In this document: positions 50,155 to 60,454 of the stretch, piece after piece
How positions within the stretch are numbered: the first letter of the stretch is position 1
Layout: every line of letters begins with the position of its first letter
Assembly (NCBI RefSeq): GCF_008386585.1
Contig: NZ_VUOB01000056.1
Location: 1-64,000, forward strand
Source: Solihabitans fulvus
GTDB lineage: Bacteria; Actinomycetota; Actinomycetes; Mycobacteriales; Pseudonocardiaceae
DNA: 64,000 bases
Direction: 5' to 3'
Made by a program: the position numbers and the translations under genes
Notes under the pieces: generated by a model
Told to the model about the DNA's origin: nothing
Seen by the model: only the letters and a program-made list of their open reading frames with translations
Databases searched by the model: none

Positions 50155-50243
50155 GCCCTGAGTTCGGCCGAGCCCTGAGTTCAGCTGAGCCCTGAGTTCA
50201 GCTGAGCCCTGAGTTCAGCTGAGCCCTGAGTTCAGCTGAGCCC
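50146..50243. repeat. 17-bp tandem repeat, 5.8 copies, spanning a stop codon
   Basis: Units of 17 bp start at 50146, 50163, 50180, 50197 and 50214, with 13 bp more to 50243. The first unit is TTCGGCTGAGCCCTGAG, the second has GGCCG, and the last three full units are identical (TTCAGCTGAGCCCTGAG). The first contains the final codons and TGA of the NmrA-like gene. Each later unit contains the small dyad CTGA-GT-TCAG. It ends 25 bp before the stop of the convergent kinase gene. Confidence 0.92.
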
Positions 50244-50267
50244 GCCCCGTCCCTGCCCCGCAGCGCC

Positions 50268-51137
50268 TCAGCCGAGCCAGTCGCGCAGCGTCGCGCGGGC
50301 CGTCGGCAGCTCCTCGGGATACCGGGACGCGAGGACGAACCGCCAGGCCACCGCGAACAGGGCCCTGGTGCGCACGCCCAGCGCCAGCTCCTCGGCAGGC
50401 GGCGCGGTCGGGTAGGCGGCGACGGCGGCCGGTCCGTCCAGCCTCGACGCCGTGGCCAGGCAGGCCAGGTCCCAGGCGATCGGGCCGTGCCAGGTGTCCT
50501 CGAAGTCGTGCCAGAGCGGGCCAGCCGGGGTGTGCAGCAGGTTGCCGGGGTGCGCGTCGCCGTGCAGGGGTTGCGCCGGCCCGGCCTCGCGCCAGCGGTC
50601 GCGGAGGCCGGCCAGGTCGGCCCGCAGGGCGGCCAGATCGTCCCGCTCGACCTCGCCGGTGGTCGCGACGAAGTCGATGGCCCGGCCAAGGTCGTCCAGC
50701 GGCCCGGCCGTCGGCAGCTCGCCGGGGTAGCCGGCCAGCTCGGCGTGCAGGTCCGCCAGCAGGACGCCGACCTCGGCTGGGTCGGGCGCCAGGTCCGGGT
50801 CGTGCGGCACGAGGCTGGTGAACGTGATCGCGAACCCGTCCACCTCGTGCGGCCCGGCCGGCAGCTCGATGGTCGGCGGGACCACCGGCGCGCCCCGGTC
50901 GGCCAGGTACCTGGTCACCGCGAGGTCCCTGGCCAGCCAGTCGGCCACCGTCGGCCGGATCAGGCTGGTCGTCGTGGCGATCCTGGCCACCACCGGCGCG
51001 GGACCGAGGTGCACCAGCAGGTTGGCGCGGTCGGCCAGGACCACCGGCGAGCCGGGGCGCAGCCCGTGCGCGCGGGCGATCGACACCGCCGCGCGGGTCG
51101 CCCGATCCGTCCGATCCTGCCGGCTCTCGACGATCAC
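50268..51137 (-). CDS. Aminoglycoside phosphotransferase (APH)/choline kinase-family protein
   Basis: A 289-residue kinase-like protein with the APH catalytic motif LHGDAHPGNLL and the metal motif DFEDT. The N-terminal lobe has VVARIATTTSLIRPTVADWLARDLAVTRYLADRGAPV. Substrate unknown; most chromosomal members do not confer drug resistance. GTG start. It converges with the NmrA-like gene across the tandem repeat. Confidence 0.82.
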   Translation of the reverse strand: MIVESRQDRTDRATRAAVSIARAHGLRPGSPVVLADRANLLVHLGPAPVVARIATTTSLIRPTVADWLARDLAVTRYLADRGAPVVPPTIELPAGPHEVDGFAITFTSLVPHDPDLAPDPAEVGVLLADLHAELAGYPGELPTAGPLDDLGRAIDFVATTGEVERDDLAALRADLAGLRDRWREAGPAQPLHGDAHPGNLLHTPAGPLWHDFEDTWHGPIAWDLACLATASRLDGPAAVAAYPTAPPAEELALGVRTRALFAVAWRFVLASRYPEELPTARATLRDWLG

Positions 51138-51370
51138 CTGGGCATGCTGACACTGGTCAGGCCCGCGCGTCGCCCGAGATTCACTCGGCCGGCGCGGTGT
51201 GACCTGGGCAACGTCCGGCCCACTGTGGCCGTGACCACACAGGACGCACCTCGGCCCAACCGAGCTGACTGAAACTGCGCGGTCTACGATCCTTTGAGGC
51301 CACGGCGGCTACGGCTGCCCGCTGGCTTCCCGATCAACCAGAGGTCCACCAGGCCAGTGCAGGAGGCACC

Positions 51371-53125
51371 GTGACGGCCGTAGCCCCGCAGCCGATCGCC
51401 ACGCGTCCTTTCCCGGCGCGCGAGGCGGTTAAGGGTTCGTTCCTGCTGCGGATGTTCCGCACTACGGACCACAAGCAGATCGGCATCATGTACCTGGTCA
51501 CCTCGTTCGCCTTCTTCATGGTGGGCGGCGCGATGGCCATGCTGATGCGCACCGAGCTGGCGCAGCCAGGTCTACAGTTCCTCTCGCAGGAGCAGTACAA
51601 CCAGCTGTTCACCATGCACGGCACAGTGATGCTGCTCCTGTACGCCACGCCGATCGTGTTTGGATTCGCGAACTTCGTTCTGCCGTTGCAGATCGGCTCA
51701 CCGGATGTGGCGTTCCCGCGTTTGAACGCCTTCTCCTACTGGCTGTACCTGTTCGGCGGCCTGATCGTCATGTCAGGCTTCCTCACCCCGGGTGGCGCGG
51801 CCGACTTCGGCTGGTTCGCCTACACCCCGCTCTCTGACGCGATTCACTCGCCCGGCATCGGCGCCGACCTGTGGATCACCGGCCTGATTCTCGGTGGTCT
51901 CGGCACGATCCTCGGCGCGGTCAACATGATCACCACGGTGGTCTGCCTGCGCGCGCCCGGCATGACGATGTTCCGGATGCCCATCTTCACCTGGAACATC
52001 CTGGTGACCAGCGTGCTGGTGCTGATGGCGTTCCCGATCCTCACCGCGGCCCTGCTGGGCCTGCTGGCGGATCGACACATCGGCGCGCACGTGTTCGACC
52101 CGGCCAACGGTGGTGTGATCCTCTGGCAGCACCTGTTCTGGTTCTTCGGTCATCCGGAGGTCTACATCGTCGCCTTGCCGTTCTTCGGCATCGTGTCGGA
52201 GGTCTTCCCGGTGTTCAGCCGGAAACCGATCTTCGGCTACAAGGGCCTGATCTACGCGACGCTGGCCATCGCGGCGCTGTCGATCGCGGTGTGGGCGCAC
52301 CACATGTACGCGACCGGCGCGGTGCTGCTGCCGTTCTTCTCCTTCATGACGTTCCTGATCGCCGTGCCGACCGGCATCAAGTTCTTCAACTGGATCGGCA
52401 CGATGTGGAAGGGACAGCTGACGTTCGAGACCCCGATGCTGTTCAGCATCGGCTTCATCGTCACCTTCCTCTTCGGCGGCCTGTCCGGCGTGCTGCTTGC
52501 CGCGCCCGCCATCGACTTCCACGTCTCGGACACGTACTTCGTGGTGGCGCACTTCCACTACGTGCTCTACGGCACGATCGTGTTCGCGACCTTCGCCGGC
52601 ATCTACTTCTGGTTCCCGAAGATCACCGGCCGGATGATGGACGAGCCGCTGGGCAAGCTCCACTTCTGGACGACGTTCATCGGCTTCCACGGCACGTTCC
52701 TGGTGCAGCACTGGCTGGGCAACGAGGGCATGCCGCGTCGGTACGCGGACTACCTGCCGAGCGACGGCTTCACCACGCTGAACACGATCTCCACGATCGG
52801 CGCCTACATCCTCGGCGCGTCGACGCTGCCGTTCATCTGGAACGTCTTCAAGAGTTACCGGTACGGCGAGATCGTCGAGGTGGACGACCCGTGGGGTTAC
52901 GGCAACTCGCTGGAGTGGGCGACCTCCTGCCCGCCGCCGAGGCACAACTTCACCGAGCTGCCCAGGATCCGGTCCGAGCGCCCGGCCTTCGAGCTGCACT
53001 ACCCGCACATGATCGAGCGCATGAAGCTGGAGATGCACTCCGGCGGCAAGAAGCACCACGATGGGCCGGACGCGCCATCGGAACTGCTCACCGAGGCCGG
53101 CAGGCCAGGGGACACGAAGAGCTAG
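51371..53125 (+). CDS. ctaD: Cytochrome c oxidase subunit I (aa3-type)
   Basis: A 584-residue, twelve-helix haem-copper oxidase subunit. Haem a ligand in LFTMHGTVML, CuB ligands in FFGHPEVYI and WAHHMYATG, and the haem a3/haem a histidines in VVAHFHYVLYG are all present. It receives electrons from the bc1 complex through subunit II and pumps protons. GTG 51371 has AGGAGG 4 nt upstream. Subunits II and III are not adjacent, as is usual in actinobacteria. A UUCG-capped terminator follows. Confidence 0.97.
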   Translation: MTAVAPQPIATRPFPAREAVKGSFLLRMFRTTDHKQIGIMYLVTSFAFFMVGGAMAMLMRTELAQPGLQFLSQEQYNQLFTMHGTVMLLLYATPIVFGFANFVLPLQIGSPDVAFPRLNAFSYWLYLFGGLIVMSGFLTPGGAADFGWFAYTPLSDAIHSPGIGADLWITGLILGGLGTILGAVNMITTVVCLRAPGMTMFRMPIFTWNILVTSVLVLMAFPILTAALLGLLADRHIGAHVFDPANGGVILWQHLFWFFGHPEVYIVALPFFGIVSEVFPVFSRKPIFGYKGLIYATLAIAALSIAVWAHHMYATGAVLLPFFSFMTFLIAVPTGIKFFNWIGTMWKGQLTFETPMLFSIGFIVTFLFGGLSGVLLAAPAIDFHVSDTYFVVAHFHYVLYGTIVFATFAGIYFWFPKITGRMMDEPLGKLHFWTTFIGFHGTFLVQHWLGNEGMPRRYADYLPSDGFTTLNTISTIGAYILGASTLPFIWNVFKSYRYGEIVEVDDPWGYGNSLEWATSCPPPRHNFTELPRIRSERPAFELHYPHMIERMKLEMHSGGKKHHDGPDAPSELLTEAGRPGDTKS

Positions 53126-53165
53126 TCTTTCCTGGTCAGCTCAGCTGACCACAGGCTCGACGACG

Positions 53166-53211
53166 AGCCCCGGTGACCACCGTTCGCGGCGGTCACCGGG
53201 GCTTTTTCCTT
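53166..53211 (+). terminator. Intrinsic terminator of ctaD with UUCG tetraloop
   Basis: AGCCCCGGTGACC (53166-53178) pairs perfectly with GGTCACCGGGGCT (53191-53203); inside, CCG-TTCG-CGG forms a UUCG-capped stem, and TTTTTCCTT follows. This is a textbook factor-independent terminator. Confidence 0.93.
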
Positions 53212-53241
53212 GTCCGCCCCTGCCCGAGGAGTCCGGCACCC

Positions 53242-54468
53242 GTGACAACGCCTCCCGCCACACCCGTCCTCATCACCGTCACCGGCCCCGACAAGCCCGG
53301 GGTCTCCTCGGTGCTGTTCGCGGTGCTCAGCCGGCACGGCGTCGAGATGCTCGACGTCGAGCAGGTCGTCATCCGGGGCCGGCTCGTGCTCGGCGTGCTG
53401 GTCGCCGCCGAACACGACCCCGAGGGCCTCCAGGAGTCCGTCGAGCAGGCGATGGCCACCGTCGCGATGCACGTCGAGGTGGAGATCGGGGCGGACTCGC
53501 GGCGCACGGCCAGGCTGGAGGCCAGCCACGTGATCGTGGTGCTCGGCCGGCCGGTGACCGCGCGGGCGTTCACCGAGGTGGCGCGCAGGCTGGCGGCGCT
53601 CGGCGTCAACATCGACGCGATCAGGGGTGTGGCGGACTACCCGGTCACCGGCCTGGAACTGCGGGTCTCGGTCGCCGACGACACGCAGGAGAACGACGCC
53701 GCGCTGCGCGCCGCGCTGGCCGAGGTGTCCGTCCGGGTCGGGCTGGACGTCGCCGTGGAGCGCGCGGGCCTGACCCGCAGGGCGAAGCGGCTGGTGGTCT
53801 TCGACGTCGACTCCACACTCATCCAGGGCGAGGTGATCGAGATGCTCGCGGCCAGGGTCGGCTGCGAGCAGGAGGTGCGCGAGATCACCGAGGCCGCGAT
53901 GCGCGGCGAACTGGACTTCACCGAGTCGCTGCGGCGGCGCGTCGAACTCCTGGCGGGCCTGCCGGAGGAGGTCCTCGACGAGGTCGCCAGGACGCTGGAG
54001 CTCACCTCGGGCGCGCGGACCACCATCCGCACCCTCAAGCGGCTCGGCTTCCGTTGCGGCGTGGTGTCCGGCGGGTTCCGGCGGGTCATCGACGGGCTCG
54101 CGGACGAGCTGGGGCTGGACTTCTGCGCCGCCAACGAACTGGAGGTCGTCGACGGCAAGCTCACCGGGCGGGTGCTCGGCGAGGTGGTCGACCGTCCCGG
54201 CAAGGCGACCGCCCTGCGGCGGTTCGCGGACACCTTCCACATCCCGCTCGCGCAGTGCGTCGCGGTCGGCGATGGTGCCAACGACATCGACATGCTGTCC
54301 GCCGCAGGGCTGGGGGTGGCGTTCAACGCGAAACCCGCGCTGCGCGAGGTCGCCGACACCGCGCTGTCCCACCCGTTCCTCGACGCCGTGCTGTTCGTGC
54401 TCGGCGTGACCAGAGCGGAGGTCGAGGCCGCCGACGCGGCCGACGGCCTGGAACTCACCCGCCAGTGA
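53242..54468 (+). CDS. serB: Phosphoserine phosphatase with N-terminal ACT domains
   Basis: A 408-residue SerB of the long actinobacterial type. Two ACT domains (VLITVTGPDKPGVSSVLFAVL; VIVVLGRPVTARAFTEVARRL) precede a HAD domain with the nucleophile Asp188 in VVFDVDSTL, GVVSGGF and VGDGANDIDML. It hydrolyses phosphoserine in the last step of serine synthesis, and the ACT domains bind serine for feedback. The frame opens at 53173 inside the ctaD terminator stem; GTG 53242 follows AGGAG and begins just before the ACT domain. Confidence 0.95.
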   Translation: MTTPPATPVLITVTGPDKPGVSSVLFAVLSRHGVEMLDVEQVVIRGRLVLGVLVAAEHDPEGLQESVEQAMATVAMHVEVEIGADSRRTARLEASHVIVVLGRPVTARAFTEVARRLAALGVNIDAIRGVADYPVTGLELRVSVADDTQENDAALRAALAEVSVRVGLDVAVERAGLTRRAKRLVVFDVDSTLIQGEVIEMLAARVGCEQEVREITEAAMRGELDFTESLRRRVELLAGLPEEVLDEVARTLELTSGARTTIRTLKRLGFRCGVVSGGFRRVIDGLADELGLDFCAANELEVVDGKLTGRVLGEVVDRPGKATALRRFADTFHIPLAQCVAVGDGANDIDMLSAAGLGVAFNAKPALREVADTALSHPFLDAVLFVLGVTRAEVEAADAADGLELTRQ

Positions 54469-54579
54469 CCGGCGCCCCGATCGACCCGGAGCCAGCGGCC
54501 GGCGTTCTCGACGCCCCGGCCGCAGGCCCTGCGTCGTTGCCGGTGTCGCCGCCAGTCGATCTGGTGTCGTCGCCAGTCG

Positions 54580-54595
54580 ATACTGTCGACAGTAT
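54580..54595. promoter_or_regulatory. Perfect 16-bp palindrome at a start codon
   Basis: ATACTGTC-GACAGTAT is fully symmetrical and its last two bases are the AT of the ATG at 54594. The left half contains TACTGT, a -10-like hexamer 7 nt before the ATG. It is preceded by two 21-bp near-identical repeats (54542-54562, 54563-54583). Confidence 0.6.
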
Positions 54596-55385
54596 GGAGC
54601 TGATCCACCCGGTGAGCGCGATTCTCGACCCGTTGGCCGCCAGGTACACCTCATGGCTGACGCTGCCGGCCGGGCTGGTGCACGACACGTCCGACGAGGA
54701 CCCCGACCAGGTCCGCGCCATGCCGATCGTGCTGCGCGTCGAGCGGGCCGACCCGCCCGGCCGCACCCCGCTGCTGGAGGCCGCGGCCGCCGCGGCGCTC
54801 GCGGTGTGCCTCGACCCGCGCGCCGAGCCGGGCGGCGAGTGGCACGAGGAGGTGACCGCCTGGATCGCCGGCCGGATCAGGAAGGTCTCCAGGCGGGCGC
54901 GGGGCGCGCACTGGGCGGCCGTGCAGGAACTGCCCGGCGTCACGGTCCGGGTCGGCGACGCGGAGGCGCGGGCCCTGGTGCCCGGCCGAGTCGTGGACTC
55001 GCCGCGAGAGCTGTCCCGGCTCCAGATCTCCGGCAGCGAACTGCCGGAGGACGAGCCGGGCCCGGTGCCGCCGGGCGTGCCGGTGCTGCTGCTGAACCCC
55101 GTTGTGCCGATGACGGCGGGCAAGGCCGCCGCACAGGTCGGCCACGCCACCATGCTGTTGGCCGCCGCGCTCCGCGCTTCCGCGAACGAGGACGCCCTGG
55201 CGAAGTGGGCGACCGAGGAGTTCCGCTGCGCGGTGCGCACCCCGGACAAGGCGACCTGGGACGCTCTACACCCGGGCCAGGACCCGGCCGCCGCGTGGCA
55301 GGACCGCCGAGTGGTCGCCGTCCGGGACGCGGGTTTCACGGAAGTCGACCCCGGCACGGTCACCGTCCTGGCCCAGTGGCCCTAA
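54594..55385 (+). CDS. Peptidyl-tRNA hydrolase II (Pth2)-type protein
   Basis: A 263-residue protein. The C-terminal part has the Pth2 signature LLNPVVPMTAGKAAAQVGHATMLLA, including the Lys and His expected of the archaeal/eukaryotic-type enzyme that frees stalled peptidyl-tRNA. The N-terminal 130 residues are an actinobacterial extension (MPIVLRVERADPP, HWAAVQELPGVTV). The frame is open from a GTG at 54465 that overlaps the serB stop (GTGA), but ATG 54594 matches the family start as I know it and sits 7 nt after TACTGT, so a leaderless message from its own promoter is likely. Confidence 0.75.
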   Translation: MELIHPVSAILDPLAARYTSWLTLPAGLVHDTSDEDPDQVRAMPIVLRVERADPPGRTPLLEAAAAAALAVCLDPRAEPGGEWHEEVTAWIAGRIRKVSRRARGAHWAAVQELPGVTVRVGDAEARALVPGRVVDSPRELSRLQISGSELPEDEPGPVPPGVPVLLLNPVVPMTAGKAAAQVGHATMLLAAALRASANEDALAKWATEEFRCAVRTPDKATWDALHPGQDPAAAWQDRRVVAVRDAGFTEVDPGTVTVLAQWP

Positions 55386-55408
55386 CCCGGACCGGAAATC
55401 TGGGCGCG

Positions 55409-55439
55409 ACCCCGTCAGCGACCCCATTCAGTGACCCCG

Positions 55440-55445
<6 letters not shown>
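55409..55445. repeat. Three tandem 12/13-bp repeats spanning a stop codon
   Basis: On the minus strand the units read CGCTGACGGGGT, CACTGAATGGGGT and CGCTGACGGGGT. The first contains the TGA of the ECF42 gene and each of the others carries another TGA. Confidence 0.7.
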
Positions 55446-56593
<1,148 letters not shown>

Positions 56594-56597
<4 letters not shown>

Positions 56598-57001
56598 TCG
56601 GTGATGGTGAGTGGCGCACACAGGAACGGGCGCAGCTCGAGCCACTCGTGGATCGGCTTCCCGCCGGCCCCCGGGGCGGCAGACAGCTCCCCGGCCAGCT
56701 CGACGGCGCGCTCGTAGCTGTCGACGTCGATCACCATCCAGCCGGCGATGAGGTCCTTGGTCTCGGCGAAGGGGCCGTCGGTGAGCGGCGGGCGCCCCTC
56801 GCCGTCGTACCGGACGAACGTCCCCTCGGGAGCGAGCGCCTGACCGTCGACGAACTCGCCGGTCCCCTCCAGCCGGGTCGCGAAGTCGCGCATGTACTGC
56901 ATGTGAGCCGAGATCTCCTCCGGCGTCCACTGGTCCATGGGCGCGTTGTTGACCGAGGCCGGCGCGCCGCGGTAGTGCTTGAGCAGGAGGTACTTGGCCA
57001 T
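56594..57001 (-). CDS. DGPF/YCII-domain protein, ECF42 partner
   Basis: A 135-residue YCII-like protein with the diagnostic PLTDGPFAETKDLIAGW block and a preceding MRDFATRLEGTGEFVDGQALAPEGTFVRYD. DGPF proteins are the conserved targets and partners of ECF42 sigma factors; their activity is unknown. ATG 57001 has AGGGAG 6 nt upstream; longer frames upstream cross the promoter. First gene of the operon. Confidence 0.9.
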
Positions 57002-57052
57002 CGTGGTCTCCCTGGTGCTGGTGCGACCCATTGTGGTCACGTTCACCGCTGG

Positions 57053-57079
57053 GACGGAGCCGGTCACGGGTTCTCGACA
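57053..57079 (-). promoter_or_regulatory. ECF42-type autoregulatory promoter
   Basis: On the minus strand TGTCGA (57079-57074) is followed after exactly 17 bp by CGTC (57056-57053), about 52 bp before the DGPF start codon. As I remember it, the ECF42 signature is TGTCGA in the -35 region and CGA/TC in the -10 region. An 8-A tract lies just upstream on this strand (57098-57091). Confidence 0.8.
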
Positions 57080-57141
57080 TCGCCTGCCGATTTTTTTTCT
57101 GCTCCCGTGAACGAGCCGGAGTGTCCCCTCCGGTTACCGGC

Positions 57142-59193
57142 CTAGGTCGCCGACTCGTCCAGGCGCTTGAGTGCGGCCCGCACGACGTCGGGGTTCGAGG
57201 TGGTCCAGAACGGCGGCAGTGAGGCGCGCAGGAAGCCGCCGTACCGCGCGGTGGCCAGCCGCGAGTCGAGGATGGCGACCACGCCCTTGTCGCTCAGCGA
57301 GCGCAGCAACCGGCCGGCGCCCTGGGCGAGCAGCAGGGCCGCGTGCGTGGCGGCGACGGTGAGGAAACCGTTGCCGCCGCGTGCTTCCACGGCCCGTTGC
57401 CGCGCCGACGCGAGCGGGTCGTCGGGGCGGGGGAACGGGATCCGGTCCATCACGACAAGTTGCAGCGACGAGCCCGGCACGTCCACCCCCTGCCACAGCG
57501 ACAACGTGCCGAACAGGCACGACCTCGGGTCGTCCGCGAACTTCTGCACCAGCAACGAGGTCGAGTCGTCGCCCTGGCACAGCACGGGATACGTCACGCG
57601 CTGCCGCAGCGCCTCGCTGGCCTGCTTCGCCGCGCGCATCGAGGAGAACAGCCCGAGCGTCCGCCCGCCCGCCGCGTTCACCAGTTCCTCAAGTTCGTCC
57701 ACATAGGACGGATTGAGGCCGTCCCGCCCCGGCGGCGGCAGATGCTTTGCCAGATAGAGGATTCCGCTGCGGCCGTGCTCGAACGGCGAGCCGACGTCCA
57801 GGCTGGACCACTTCGGCGCCGAGCTGTCGGACGGCGGCTCCTTGTCGGTCGCGGTGCCCTCCGCCTTCTGCGCGGGCGCGGCCGCCGGCAGTCCCCACTG
57901 GCGGGCCAGCGTGTCGAAGGTGCCGCCGAGAGTCAGCGTCGCCGAGGTGAGCACCGTGGTGCGCTGCCCGAACAGCCGTTCCCTGAGCAGGCCGCCGACG
58001 CCGAGTGGCGCAACCATCAGCGTGGGTGGCCTGCCCCGGTCCGCGAAGTCGCTGGTGATCCACACGACGTCCCTGCGGTTCGCGGTGTCCTCGGAGAACG
58101 CGTCCAGCAGCCGCACCGCCGTGTCGTGCACCTCGTTGAGCTGCGACATCGCCAGCTTGCGCGCGGTCGCGCCGTCCGGGTCCTCCTTGCGCTCCGGGCC
58201 GAGCGCGGTGATGCACGCGTGCGCCGCGTCCCTGGTGGCGGCCAACGCCCCGGACAGCGGGCGCGGCAGCTCGTCGAGCCGGCCCGTCGGCAGCTCGTCC
58301 AGCACCAGGCTGATGCCGTCGCTCGCCTCGGCCATCCGGTCCGCGACGTCCTGGTCGATCAGCCTGCCGCAGCGCCGGGCCGCGACGGAGATCCCGGCGG
58401 CGCTCAGTTCCTCGGTGGCCACCGAGGTCACCCGGTCGACCAGGTCGTGCGCCTCGTCGATCACCACGACGTCGTGGTCGGGCAGCACCTGGTAGCCCTC
58501 CAACGCGTCGATCGCCAGCATCGCGTGGTTGGTGACGACGACGTCGGCCCTGCCGGCCTCGGCGCGGGCCTTCTCGGCGAAGCAGTCCGTGCCGACCGGG
58601 CACTTGCTCACGCCGAGACATTCCTTGGCGGTGACCGAAACCTGCCGCCACGCCTGGTCGGTGACCCCGGGCACCAGCTCGTCGCGGTCCCCGGTCTCGG
58701 TCTCCGAGGACCACTCGTTGAGTCGGGTGACCTGCCGGCCGAGCGCGGAGATCGCGAACGGGTCGAACAGCGTGGCCTCGTCCGGCTCGTCGGGCGCGCC
58801 GGTGTGCACGCGATGCATGCACAGGTAGTTGCGGCGGCCCTTGAGGATCGCGAACTTCGGCTCCCTGCCCAGCTCCGTCTTGAGCGCCTTGGCGAGCCGG
58901 GGCAGGTCGCGGTCGACGAGCTGGCGTTGCAGCGCAATGGTGGCCGTCGAGATCACCACGGTGGTGTCCGCGACGACGGCGTGCCGCAACGCGGGGACCA
59001 GGTACGCCAGGGACTTCCCGGTGCCGGTGCCGGCCTGCACGGCCAGATGCTCGCCCGTGCGGATGGACCGCTCGACCGCCTCGGCCATGTCCACCTGGCC
59101 GGCCCGCTCAGCTCCGCCGACGGCCGCCACGGCGGCGGCGAGCAGGCTGCGGACGTCGGGCACCGTGGAAACCGAGGAGGTGGCGGGGGGCAC
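57142..59193 (-). CDS. dinG: DinG/XPD-like ATP-dependent DNA helicase
   Basis: A 683-residue superfamily 2 helicase. Walker A QAGTGTGKS (about 53-61), four cysteines of an iron-sulfur cluster (NYLCMHR, KECLGVSKCPVGTDC), DEAH box VVIDEAHDLVD, SATLTLGG, and motif VI QGAGRLLRS. DinG-type enzymes unwind DNA 5' to 3' and resolve R-loops or repair intermediates. GTG start. Actinobacterial members are often annotated simply as ATP-dependent helicases. It is transcribed alone. Confidence 0.92.
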   Translation of the reverse strand: MPPATSSVSTVPDVRSLLAAAVAAVGGAERAGQVDMAEAVERSIRTGEHLAVQAGTGTGKSLAYLVPALRHAVVADTTVVISTATIALQRQLVDRDLPRLAKALKTELGREPKFAILKGRRNYLCMHRVHTGAPDEPDEATLFDPFAISALGRQVTRLNEWSSETETGDRDELVPGVTDQAWRQVSVTAKECLGVSKCPVGTDCFAEKARAEAGRADVVVTNHAMLAIDALEGYQVLPDHDVVVIDEAHDLVDRVTSVATEELSAAGISVAARRCGRLIDQDVADRMAEASDGISLVLDELPTGRLDELPRPLSGALAATRDAAHACITALGPERKEDPDGATARKLAMSQLNEVHDTAVRLLDAFSEDTANRRDVVWITSDFADRGRPPTLMVAPLGVGGLLRERLFGQRTTVLTSATLTLGGTFDTLARQWGLPAAAPAQKAEGTATDKEPPSDSSAPKWSSLDVGSPFEHGRSGILYLAKHLPPPGRDGLNPSYVDELEELVNAAGGRTLGLFSSMRAAKQASEALRQRVTYPVLCQGDDSTSLLVQKFADDPRSCLFGTLSLWQGVDVPGSSLQLVVMDRIPFPRPDDPLASARQRAVEARGGNGFLTVAATHAALLLAQGAGRLLRSLSDKGVVAILDSRLATARYGGFLRASLPPFWTTSNPDVVRAALKRLDESAT

Positions 59194-59327
59194 GCGAGAA
59201 CGTTACCCGCTGCCCCCGACACGGGTTTCGACGTCCACGAGTATCCGTCGGTGGAGTTCCACGGCGGCGAGGTCCGGGGGCCCGCGATGTGAACCGGGAA
59301 CGGCCATGCCGCGCGGTGCCGCGGCGC

Positions 59328-60329
59328 CTACCGCCGCAGCTCCTGGTGCAGTCGCGCCGGGGGCAGCCCGGCCGCGGTCAGGTCGGCGAGGCGGGCCTGC
59401 CACTCGGACGCGATGATGCTGTCCAGGCCGTGTTCCGGCGCCCAGTCCAGCTCGCTGCGGATCTTCGCCACGCTCGCCACCACCTCGGCCGGATCGCCCG
59501 GCCTTCGCGCGCCGACGACGTAGGGGACCGGCCGTCCGCTGACCGCCTCGATCGCGGCCAGCACCTCCAGCACCGAGTGGCCCCGGCCGCCGCCGACGTT
59601 GTAGACGCCGGTGGTCGGCCCGGCCATCAGCCGGGACACGGCCGCCAGGTTCGCCGAGGCGAGGTCGGCGGGGTGCACGTAGTCGCGCACCCCGGTGCCG
59701 TCGCGGGTGGTGTAGTCGTCGCCGTTGACCATGACGGGCGTGCCCTGCGCCAGCGCCTGGAACACGTGCGGCAGCAGGTTGGTCCGCCCGTGGTCGACCA
59801 GCGCGGGGTCGTCGGTGCCGGCCGCGTTGAAGTACCGCAGCACGATCCAGCTCAGGTCGCCGCCCCGGTCGACGAGCAGGCGCTCACCGTCCATCTTGGT
59901 CCGTCCGTACGGGTTGAGCGCCTCGGTCGCGGTCGTCTCGGTGACGAGCGGGACCGTCGGGCTGCCGTACACCGCGGCCGACGAGGCGAAGACGATCCGC
60001 TTCACCCCGGTCGCGGCCATCGCGTCCAACACCGACGCGAGGCCGCCGACGTTGGCCTCGTGGTAGCGCTGCGGCTGCTCGACCGACTCCACAGCGGACT
60101 TCCGCGCGGCCAGGTGCACGACGCCGTCCACCTGGTACTCCGACAGTGCGCTGGCGACCAGCGCGCTGTCGCGCATCGAGCCGACGATCAGCGGCACACC
60201 AGAAGGCAGCCGCGCGGCGAGGCCGGTGGACAGGTCGTCCAGCACCACGACGCGGTGTCCCGCGTCGGACAGCCGCCGCACCGTGTGCGCGCCGATGTAC
60301 CCGGCTCCGCCGGTGACCAACCAGGTCAT
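59328..60329 (-). CDS. galE: UDP-glucose 4-epimerase
   Basis: A 333-residue extended SDR. NAD motif GGAGYIG (7-13), LDDLSTG, Ser in FASSAAVYG (about 117) and Tyr141/Lys145 in NPYGRTK, with RYFNAAGTD and YNVGGGRGHSVLEV following. It interconverts UDP-glucose and UDP-galactose. The ATG at 60329 precedes the Rossmann strand directly; the longer frame adds a non-homologous Arg-rich tail. No other Leloir gene is adjacent. Confidence 0.92.
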   Translation of the reverse strand: MTWLVTGGAGYIGAHTVRRLSDAGHRVVVLDDLSTGLAARLPSGVPLIVGSMRDSALVASALSEYQVDGVVHLAARKSAVESVEQPQRYHEANVGGLASVLDAMAATGVKRIVFASSAAVYGSPTVPLVTETTATEALNPYGRTKMDGERLLVDRGGDLSWIVLRYFNAAGTDDPALVDHGRTNLLPHVFQALAQGTPVMVNGDDYTTRDGTGVRDYVHPADLASANLAAVSRLMAGPTTGVYNVGGGRGHSVLEVLAAIEAVSGRPVPYVVGARRPGDPAEVVASVAKIRSELDWAPEHGLDSIIASEWQARLADLTAAGLPPARLHQELRR

Positions 60330-60454
60330 GCTCGTCCGTTCCTGATGACCGGAGCGAAACGGACGGTCACGCCGCCGCTCGCCATGTCCTGGCGTCGCGC
60401 TCGTGCCACCACGACCCACCTCTTCTCCTACCAGCGTAGGCGCAGATTCCTACC

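Noticed and set aside
50268..51137. APH-like protein as an aminoglycoside resistance determinant
   Set aside because: Only the generic kinase motifs are visible; chromosomal members of this family have many substrates and nothing here points to a drug.
53173..53241. GTG at 53173 as the serB start
   Set aside because: This codon lies in the stem of the ctaD terminator; GTG 53242 has AGGAG upstream and matches family N termini.
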